From: an uncultured Eubacteriales bacterium
GTDB lineage: Bacteria > Bacillota > Clostridia > Oscillospirales > Ruminococcaceae
Assembly (NCBI GenBank): GCA_900318545.1
Contig: ONLC01000236.1
Span: 1 to 5,371 of the forward strand
DNA length: 5,371 nucleotides
Reading direction: 5' to 3'
Below the pieces are notes generated by a model that ran no database searches, had not been told where the DNA came from, and saw only the letters and a list, made by a program, of their open reading frames with translations. This document shows, piece after piece, positions 1-4,772 of the stretch. Numbering within the stretch: position 1 is the stretch's first letter; every line of letters starts with the position of its first letter. The position numbers were made by a program, and so were the translations under genes.

Positions 1-633
1 ATGTATCTTTTCCCAGATGTCCGTATACTTTACAAGATCCTCGTTATAGATAACAGGCTCGCCGTCAACGATAAGATAAAGGTCGATCGCAAGACCTGTG
101 TGATGCTCGGAATAGCCGGGAACTGCTACCACATTTTTAGCATACTCGCTGCCGTACCTCTCCCTGTAACGCTGTGTGATTTCAACCTGCTCGGCAACGC
201 TTCTGTAGCCTGTATCTACATCAACGAAAATGCCCTCTGCTTCAAGATCCTTTGTAAGCTCAATATAAGCATCATAAGCCCTCTTCTCGATGCTTACATC
301 GTAACCCTGTTTGTTTTCAAAGGTCACCATTTCGACCTTTTCTTCCCAGTCATCGGGCAGCTTATAGCCGTGTGATACAAAGGTCAGATAGTCGATGCCG
401 TCGATAATATTTGTCGGGAGCTCCTTCTTAGTTTCCTCTTCGATCGATGTCTTGCTTTCGGCAGTGCTTTCCTCCGCAGCAGATTCGGCAGCAGCCTTGC
501 TTTCGGCTGTTGTGGTCTCGGCCTTGCTGCTCTCAGAGCTCTTGGAGCTCGAGTCTGAATCGCTGCAGCCTGTTATTGCTGTACCGCAGCACATAGCAAG
601 GCTCAGAACCAGCACCAGAGTTTTCTTGTTCAT
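1..633 (-). CDS. VanY-type D-Ala-D-Ala carboxypeptidase lipoprotein (partial, 3' end outside window)
   Basis: Reading from the ATG at 633-631, 211 codons stay open to the left edge. Residues 1-22 form a lipoprotein signal (MNKK, hydrophobic core) ending in the lipobox I20-T-G-C23, so the protein should be tethered to the outer face of the membrane. Residues 24-72 are a Ser/Ala/Glu/Lys/Thr-rich linker with TAESK repeated. From about residue 73 the sequence matches the M15B (VanY) peptidase family: GYRS at the start of the core, then S175-E-H177-H-T-G-L-A-I-D184, which is the SxHxxGxAxD zinc signature with His177 and Asp184 as expected ligands. The third ligand and the catalytic Glu (usually an EPWH motif) should lie just outside the window. 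Family members remove the terminal D-Ala from peptidoglycan stem peptides. Nothing here indicates vancomycin resistance: no vanA/B/H/X neighbours are visible, so housekeeping wall trimming is more likely. Confidence 0.93.
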   Translation of the reverse strand, partial: MNKKTLVLVLSLAMCCGTAITGCSDSDSSSKSSESSKAETTTAESKAAAESAAEESTAESKTSIEEETKKELPTNIIDGIDYLTFVSHGYKLPDDWEEKVEMVTFENKQGYDVSIEKRAYDAYIELTKDLEAEGIFVDVDTGYRSVAEQVEITQRYRERYGSEYAKNVVAVPGYSEHHTGLAIDLYLIVDGEPVIYNEDLVKYTDIWEKIH

Positions 634-640
634 AAAATGT

Positions 641-646
641 CCTCCT
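641..646 (-). promoter_or_regulatory. Ribosome binding site of the VanY-type gene
   Basis: A perfect AGGAGG lies 7 nt upstream of the ATG at 633, which fixes that start and makes the lipoprotein signal the true N-terminus. Confidence 0.9.
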
Positions 647-679
647 GTTTTTTGTCTGCAAAATGCAGTTTGTATAGGG

Positions 680-708
680 TTTATAACACAAAACGCTGAA
701 TTTACCAA
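680..708 (-). promoter_or_regulatory. Candidate sigma-A promoter for the VanY-type gene
   Basis: On the minus strand, TTGGTA (708-703; 4 of 6 to consensus) is followed by a 17-nt spacer and TATAAA (685-680; 5 of 6), with a TGn extended -10. Transcription would start near 673, giving a leader of about 40 nt. The -10 region shares the 12-mer TTTGTGTTATAA with the promoter of the response-regulator relic upstream. Confidence 0.55.
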
Positions 709-929
709 GCTGTTTTGCGTGGTTTGCCTGCTCTGCCTTGTTATCGGCAGTGACGATCTCAAAATCTTTTTTCAGTATATTGCTGAGCAATTCACGGTTG
801 ATGAATTCGTCCTCGGCAATAAGTATCCTTCTTATCTTATTATCATGATGTTGTGTTTTCTGTCAGTGAACATAGATATCCACGCTTTTTAGTATAAAAG
901 TAACAAATCCGCTTAAATTATAACACAAA
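681..929. repeat. 12-bp direct repeat (681-692 and 918-929) bracketing the regulator relic
   Basis: The plus-strand 12-mer TTATAACACAAA occurs at 681-692 and again at 918-929, in the same orientation. Each copy is the -10 region of a minus-strand promoter. The copies bracket the response-regulator remnant. They may be a shared promoter element or simply reflect a similar promoter consensus; flanking bases do not match beyond the 12-mer. Confidence 0.5.
740..873 (-). pseudogene. Response regulator remnant (receiver-domain N-terminus only, frameshifted)
   Basis: From the ATG at 873-871 the first frame reads 13 codons (MFTDRKHNIMIIR) to a TAA. A second frame then reads RRILIAEDEFINRELL followed by SNILKKDFEIVTADN, the typical beta1-alpha1-beta2 start of a CheY-like receiver with its acidic pair (AEDE). 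A tandem ATAAG-ATAAG duplication lies at the junction (840-831). Removing one 5-bp unit joins both frames into one continuous receiver start. Likeness to receivers fades after TADN (about 740), and the phospho-acceptor Asp, the Thr/Ser and Lys switch residues and any output domain are all absent; the region instead runs into the promoter of the VanY-type gene. I infer a regulator gene that lost most of its length by deletion. No clear ribosome binding site precedes the ATG. The output domain cannot be known. Confidence 0.72.
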
Positions 930-945
930 TTATTGACAAAGTCAA
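917..945 (-). promoter_or_regulatory. Near-consensus sigma-A promoter upstream of the regulator relic
   Basis: Minus strand TTGACT (945-940), a 17-nt spacer and TATAAT (922-917) with a TGT extended -10: 11 of 12 consensus bases. Predicted start near 910, about 37 nt before the relic's ATG. I see no terminator between it and the VanY-type gene, so transcripts could run on through a leader of roughly 280 nt. Its -35 is inside a perfect palindrome, TTGAC-TTT-GTCAA (945-933). The rest of 874-1026 holds no gene I can support. Confidence 0.75.
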
Positions 946-1026
946 GGACAAGAATAAGCTGCTGAATGATAATCAGAACAGCGGATATAAAACCTCACTG
1001 ATAAGAATTTCACCCTCGGAGAACTT

Positions 1027-1054
1027 AAAAAAAATGCCCGCAAAGCGGACATTT
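1027..1054 (-). terminator. Intrinsic terminator of the SLC13-type transporter gene
   Basis: On the minus strand a 10-bp stem (AAATGTCCGC / GCGGGCATTT, one G-U pair, loop TTT) at 1054-1032 runs straight into a U tract (1034-1027). It begins 15 nt after the TAG stop at 1071-1069. On the plus strand there is no adjacent T run, so the direction is clear. Confidence 0.88.
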
Positions 1055-1068
1055 CAGTGTTGTTTTTT

Positions 1069-2199
1069 CTACATTTTCCATGCCGAGAGCAGCAATCCGG
1101 GTATCACAACTATCGCAAAAAATGCCCAGCTGATAAGAGTGAACACCTTTACAAAGCTTTTGCCCTGCCCGGGATATTCACGCACATATATGCGGTAGTT
1201 TATCACCGATGCGAGAGAGCCTATCAGCGAGCACAGTCCTGCGGTGTCGGCTCCGTAGATAAGGGCAGCATTGCTCTGAGAGAACGGGTACAGCACGATA
1301 GATGCAGGCACGTTCGAGATTATCTGACTCAGACCTATAGCCCACCAGTACTCTCTTCCCGAAACAGCCTTGCTCAGAAAGCCTGCAATGCTCTCGTTCG
1401 CAGCGACAGACGATGAGAACACAAAGAAAAACAGAAAAGTAAAAAGCAATACGTAATCTACCTTCAGAAGAAGCTTCCTGTCAGCGATAAGGATAGCTCC
1501 CGTGACGATTATCACAGCTGCCCACCAGTATTCGGTGCGTGTAATTATCGTAAGTATCACCAGCAGGAACAGCCCCAGATAAAAGCCTCGTTTGGCACCG
1601 ACCCCGACATTCAGCTTTGATCGGTCGAACGAGATCTGCTCGTGAAGCTCCTTTCTGTACAGCACCAGAACAAATATTATCAGCAGTATTGCCGAGCCTG
1701 CACAAAGCGGCAGCATATGCAGCATAAAACGTCCTGCGCTTATGCCGAAGCGGCTGTACAAAAAAAGGTTCTGCGGACTGCCGAAGGGCGTCAGCAGTGA
1801 GCCTCTTACAGCGGCGATGTTCTCCATAGTTATCACGGGCAGTATATACTGCTCCTTTCCGCCGCCCCTGAATGTAAAAATAGTCAGCGGAACAAAAATC
1901 ATCAGAGATACATCGTTTGTAACAAACATAGAGGAGAAGAATACCCCGAAAATATAGAAGAGCGACAGCCCTGTAAGACTCCTTGCTTTGAGGGAGAGCC
2001 TTACCAGCGGGTCAAGCACATTTTCCTGCTTGAAGCCCTCCAGCACGCAGAGCATCATAAGAAGCGTTCCAAGGGTGTGCCAGTCTATATCCCGAAGGAG
2101 CTGAGTGCTCGGCGGTGTGATGAACAGTGCTGCGATCGCCGCTGCTGCCGACACAGTGAGCATAGCCTCTTTCTTTAACAGCGATAATACTTTTTTCAA
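1069..2199 (-). CDS. SLC13/CitMHS-family (ion transporter superfamily) permease
   Basis: A 376-residue polytopic membrane protein, apparently complete, with about ten hydrophobic segments. Family marks appear in order: TND at residues 94-96 in the first half; GSLLTPFGSPQN at 133-144, the S-x(2)-TP-x-G-x-PQN loop of ArsB/NhaD/CitMHS-like carriers; SNVPAS at 295-300 in the second half; and GSLAS at 327-331 as the matching second loop. This pseudo-symmetry is expected of the superfamily's inverted-repeat fold. The substrate (dicarboxylate, citrate, arsenite or Na+/H+ exchange) cannot be assigned from sequence; no ars genes are adjacent. The start chosen is the TTG at 2199-2197, six nt after GGAGGG. 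The upstream in-frame ATG at 2259 lies inside the -35 box and cannot be on the transcript. EYWWA occurs twice (223-227 and 283-287). The gene stands alone, between its own promoter and terminator, and is divergent from the Fn3/CAP gene. Confidence 0.9.
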   Translation of the reverse strand: MKKVLSLLKKEAMLTVSAAAAIAALFITPPSTQLLRDIDWHTLGTLLMMLCVLEGFKQENVLDPLVRLSLKARSLTGLSLFYIFGVFFSSMFVTNDVSLMIFVPLTIFTFRGGGKEQYILPVITMENIAAVRGSLLTPFGSPQNLFLYSRFGISAGRFMLHMLPLCAGSAILLIIFVLVLYRKELHEQISFDRSKLNVGVGAKRGFYLGLFLLVILTIITRTEYWWAAVIIVTGAILIADRKLLLKVDYVLLFTFLFFFVFSSSVAANESIAGFLSKAVSGREYWWAIGLSQIISNVPASIVLYPFSQSNAALIYGADTAGLCSLIGSLASVINYRIYVREYPGQGKSFVKVFTLISWAFFAIVVIPGLLLSAWKM

Positions 2200-2205
2200 A
2201 CAGAA

Positions 2206-2211
2206 CCCTCC
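2206..2211 (-). promoter_or_regulatory. Ribosome binding site deciding a TTG start
   Basis: GGAGGG on the minus strand, 6 nt before TTG 2199-2197. The next in-frame ATG (2163-2161) has only a poorly spaced AGAGG and would remove the lysine-rich N-terminus, so TTG is preferred. Confidence 0.82.
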
Positions 2212-2230
2212 GTGAGAAGATTTCTGTCCT

Positions 2231-2259
2231 ATTATATCATAATAGTATCTGAGTGTCAA
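2231..2259 (-). promoter_or_regulatory. Fully consensus sigma-A promoter of the transporter gene
   Basis: Minus strand TTGACA (2259-2254), exactly 17 nt, TATAAT (2236-2231), plus a TGa extended -10: 12 of 12 consensus positions. The start site is predicted near 2224, about 25 nt before the TTG codon. A promoter this strong in front of a membrane carrier suggests that expression is held down by a repressor or by the weak start codon. Confidence 0.88.
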
Positions 2260-2266
2260 CGCTCAG
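2249..2266. promoter_or_regulatory. Candidate operator: imperfect palindrome over the -35 box
   Basis: CTGAGTGTCAACGCTCAG (plus strand) is an 18-bp imperfect palindrome with 7 of 9 positions matching in each arm (CTGAGnGT...ACnCTCAG). It covers the whole TTGACA of the transporter promoter, where a bound repressor would block RNA polymerase. No regulator gene is adjacent, so this is suggestive only. Confidence 0.35.
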
Positions 2267-2335
2267 CGGCTGTGCAGACTGCAAAATGCTCAAACACACT
2301 GATATGTGAACCTGTGTTTTTTGTGAGATAGCACA

Positions 2336-2364
2336 TTTACAAGGGCTTTAAATTGTGGTATAAT
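2336..2364 (+). promoter_or_regulatory. Sigma-A promoter of the Fn3/CAP gene
   Basis: TTTACA (2336-2341; 5 of 6), 17-nt spacer, TATAAT (2359-2364; 6 of 6) with TGG extended -10. Transcription should begin near 2371, leaving a leader of about 37 nt. The short inverted repeat TGTGGT/ACCACA (2354-2359 and 2381-2386) encloses the -10 and start region, with unknown meaning. Together with the promoter at 2231-2259 this forms a divergent promoter region between the two genes. Confidence 0.82.
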
Positions 2365-2393
2365 TTCTGTGTACGAAAAAACCACAGACTATT

Positions 2394-2399
2394 AAGGAG
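2394..2399 (+). promoter_or_regulatory. Ribosome binding site of the Fn3/CAP gene
   Basis: AAGGAG, 8 nt upstream of ATG 2408, fixes the start and so the signal peptide. Confidence 0.88.
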
Positions 2400-2407
2400 C
2401 TGAAAAA

Positions 2408-4046
2408 ATGAACAAGAAACTCGTATCACTTCTTGCTGCCGCTGTTATGACTACAGGTACCTCGGCAGCTGCTATCGTACCTTCTGTTATGGCGGCAGAC
2501 ACTGTTGCTGTTACAGCATCGGCTGAGGCCGGCTTTACAGATCAGTATGTAAATGTGAAGAAAAGCTATGCTGCCTCTGCAAAGGCTATCAGGATCTACT
2601 GGGAAAAGGTAGAGGGTGCAACAGGCTACAGAGTCTACAGATACACATCTTCGGGCTGGAAGGGCCTTGGAAATGTCGGAGCAAACACTCTTACATATTA
2701 CGAGGGCAGCCTCCAGAGCGGCACTGCTTACAGGTACCTTGTGCGTGCGTTCAAGAAAACAAGCACAGGCTATGACTGGACTAAGGTTCAGGGCGACAAG
2801 TACGTTACCACTAAGCCTACAGATATTGTGTTCACCGAGTCTGAGCGCAGCGACAGCTCGATCACACTGAACTGGAAGGTATCAAAGAGCAACGGCTATG
2901 AGATCTACAAGAGAGAGCACGCTGCAGAAACCTCGTGGACTTATGTAGGCTCTACCGACCATATGAACAAGAACAGCTATAAGGTAACAGGGCTTAAAGG
3001 CGGCACAAGATATGACTTCGTAGTAAGAGCCTTCAGAACTGATGCTGACGGCTATACAAACAAGTCGGGCTTTACATTCACCTCTGACTTTACTTCTCCT
3101 GCAAATGTAAAGTTCACAACTCAGACCTGCACAGACAGCCAGATTACCTTCAACTGGCAGAAGCAGGACGCTGTAACAGGCTACAGAGTTTATAAGTATG
3201 TAAACAACAAGTGGAAGGTTCTCGCTGAGGTGTCCTGATACGACCTCCTACACTGATAAGGGCCTTACAGAGGGCACAGAGTACCGCTACACAGTAAGGG
3301 CTATGCAGAAGATCAATGCAGCTACGACCCTTATGAGTCCCTCTTACAATAACAGGTATCTTTACACCACTCTCAAAAAGTTTGAGGCTGCGTGCAGCAC
3401 AACTAACCATATCTGCACAATGATAATGAACAAAGCAGACGAGGACAAGAATATCGATGGCTACGATATCTACGCTAAGGTAAAGGGCGAGACCGAGTGG
3501 AAGCACATCGACACTACCGAGGAGGGCTATCAGAAGAACTTTGCGGTTTACGATCTCGACGAGGACAAGACCTGGCAGATAGGCATCAGAAGATATAAGA
3601 CCGTAAACGGAAAGAGAGTTGTAGGTCCTTATAACTTCATCACTGTTGATGTTCCGAACATAGGCACCTATGCAGTCTCCGACGAGTGCCGGAAGGTAGC
3701 TGAGTACATCAACGCTGACAGAAAGAAGGAAGCTTTTGAGGCTCTCGAGGTTGATAAGGATCTTTGTGCTCTTGCAACTATCAGAGCTTACGAGATCGCA
3801 GAGGAGTACTCTCACAAGAGACCTGACGGCAGCAGTGCATACACTATAGCTGCTGACTTCGGCTTCGGAAACATCATGGGAGAAAACTTTGAGTACGGAC
3901 CTGAGATGAAAACAGCTTACGATGTATATACAAAGTGGGCAGCAAATACTGTAACAAAGGGCAAGTATCTTGACCCGATGGCTAACAGGATAGGCATAGG
4001 CTATTGTCCTTCTATAAAGGGCTGGGTAGTACTTATCGCTGACTGA
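2408..4046 (+). CDS. Secreted Fn3-repeat / CAP-domain protein, split by one +1 frameshift
   Basis: In frame as sequenced, the gene ends after 276 codons at TGA 3236-3238. Skipping one base (T3236) gives a continuous 545-residue protein ending at TGA 4044-4046. Residues 1-29 are a classical signal peptide (MNKK, Ala-rich core, cleavage likely at VMA|AD). Four Fn3-like beta-sandwich domains follow at about 45-137, 138-234, 235-322 and 323-417, three carrying the GYxxY motif (GYRVYRY, GYRVYKY, GYDIYAK) and all a YxxxVRA-like or IRRY strand. The C-terminal 420-545 is a CAP/SCP-like domain: SHKRPDG with His469, then MGEN with Glu492. The second CAP histidine (normally in a SPGHR-like segment) is missing; that place reads ANTVTKG. 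No sortase motif or dockerin is seen, so the protein is probably released or loosely wall-bound. Fn3 domain 3 is cut by the shift, and its two halves align well with domain 1, so no other damage is apparent. Molecular role unknown. Confidence 0.85.
3227..3239 (+). other. Frameshift junction GAG-GUG-UCC-UGA-U (mutation or possible +1 recoding site)
   Basis: The zero frame reads GAG GTG TCC TGA. Skipping one base gives TCC-(T)-GAT and continues Asp-Thr-Thr in Fn3 domain 3. The new frame has its own stop at 3201-3203, so the shift must lie between 3204 and 3238, and domain alignment puts it at the stop itself. UCC-UGA-U is the same heptamer used by eukaryotic antizyme +1 shifting. GAGGUG (3227-3232) is complementary to the anti-Shine-Dalgarno, much as in bacterial prfB, with GAGG ending 2 nt before the P-site codon (3 nt in prfB). 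A plain 1-nt insertion or assembly error remains the simpler explanation. Confidence 0.6.
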
Positions 4047-4067
4047 TAAAACACATCAGTAACATAG

Positions 4068-4102
4068 AATCACCCCGATAATCATCGGGGTGATTTTCAT
4101 TT
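4068..4102 (+). terminator. Strong intrinsic terminator after the Fn3/CAP gene
   Basis: A perfect 12-bp stem (AATCACCCCGAT / ATCGGGGTGATT, loop AATC) at 4068-4095, followed by TTCATTT, 21 nt after the stop. In the minus direction the stem is followed by CTATGTT with no U tract, so any use by the truncated cdsA, which ends 9 nt away, would be weaker. Confidence 0.88.
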
Positions 4103-4103
4103 A

Positions 4104-4769
4104 TCATTTTCTGACTTTATTTGCCTGAGACTTAGGGCTATTAACGTTTTTTCTATCTTTTACTTTATTCCTGCTGCTGCCTGTAACATTCATATTGCTT
4201 GTCTTTTTGCCGACAAGTCTCATCTCGGTTGTGAGGAACTTATCGATAGTTTTCTTCGGGCTTATCTCGGGGCAAAGATGCGTTTTGCCGAGAAATGTTC
4301 CCGCAAAGTACGCACCGCTGTCTGCGAGCCATGCAGCGCAAAGAGTGATGAGCAGCAGGAAAACTCCGCCCGGTTCCCGTGCCATATTCGTAAGTGTGGA
4401 GAAGCAGTAATTGAACAGCGATGTAACGCCGATCATAAAGAAAAAATCGGTATATGTGAACTCTTTATGGTCGATAAGATACATTACGCACACTGCGATT
4501 ATAAAGAGCAGATAGTAGAGCCTTGAGTTGAAAAACAGCACCCACCCGTGAGCGTGCAGCGCAGGCATTATCGCATCAAGAGCTACAAATGTATAACAAG
4601 CGATCGCTACCTTCTGGTGCTTTGCATAGCCTGTTGCCCTGAAGACCTCCCAGATCGCAACGCATATGATAAATCCCAACGCAAGATTGAAAACAAAAGT
4701 ATTGTGCAGTATCAGCATAATCACTGCAATTATTATTGCGACCGCTGCTGATTTAATACGAGTGACCAT
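4104..4769 (-). CDS. cdsA: CdsA-like phosphatidate cytidylyltransferase, C-terminally truncated with a basic replacement tail
   Basis: 221 residues from the ATG at 4769-4767, against about 260-280 for the family. Residues 1-160 carry several membrane segments, and 146-175 match the CdsA core (AWLADSGAYFAG, LGKTHLCPEISPKKTI). In CdsA that segment should continue EG-x-x-GG into the last two membrane helices and the signature S-x(3)-D-x(4)-KR-x(4)-KD...P-HGG, which contains the metal-binding aspartates. Here residue 176 onward reads DKFLTTEM and then a Lys/Asn/Ser/Arg-rich tail ending NKVRK, and only about 140 nt separate this point from the convergent terminator, so the catalytic part is physically absent. 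I therefore expect no CDP-diacylglycerol synthase activity. The start is set by GGAGGAG 8 nt upstream, inside the uppS end. dxr and rseP, the usual next genes, are missing. CdsA is essential, so an intact copy should exist elsewhere unless the assembly is wrong here. Confidence 0.82.
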   Translation of the reverse strand: MVTRIKSAAVAIIIAVIMLILHNTFVFNLALGFIICVAIWEVFRATGYAKHQKVAIACYTFVALDAIMPALHAHGWVLFFNSRLYYLLFIIAVCVMYLIDHKEFTYTDFFFMIGVTSLFNYCFSTLTNMAREPGGVFLLLITLCAAWLADSGAYFAGTFLGKTHLCPEISPKKTIDKFLTTEMRLVGKKTSNMNVTGSSRNKVKDRKNVNSPKSQANKVRK

Positions 4770-4772
4770 TAT

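Noticed and set aside
1..633. Vancomycin-resistance vanY with an adjacent VanR-type regulator
   Set aside because: No VanS, VanH, VanA/B or VanX sequence is visible, and the regulator relic is too short to assign to VanR. A general M15B carboxypeptidase is the supportable call.
395..892. Plus-strand open frame of 165 codons
   Set aside because: It is antisense to the VanY-type lipoprotein linker and the regulator relic; its Ser/Ala/Leu-rich sequence is the complement of the low-complexity linker, and it lacks a ribosome binding site.
921..1025. Plus-strand open stretch reading IDKVKDKNKLL... as a possible gene remnant
   Set aside because: No start codon or ribosome binding site, it overlaps the minus-strand promoter, and the frame runs on into the antisense of the transporter. 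A chance open frame is the simplest reading.
2200..2259. N-terminal extension of the transporter from the ATG at 2259
   Set aside because: This stretch contains the -35 and -10 boxes of the gene's own promoter, and the strong GGAGGG serves the TTG at 2199.
2292..2319. Inverted repeat AAACACA...TGTGTTT followed by a T run, as a terminator or operator
   Set aside because: AT-rich 7-bp stem with a 14-nt loop, and no plus-strand gene upstream to terminate; too weak to call.
3150..3815. Minus-strand open frame of 221 codons inside the Fn3/CAP gene
   Set aside because: Antisense to recognisable Fn3 and CAP coding sequence, with no family likeness of its own.
4198..4217. Inverted repeat CTTGTC...GACAAG in the cdsA tail
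   Set aside because: Six-bp arms with an 8-nt loop inside coding sequence and no U tract; expected by chance.
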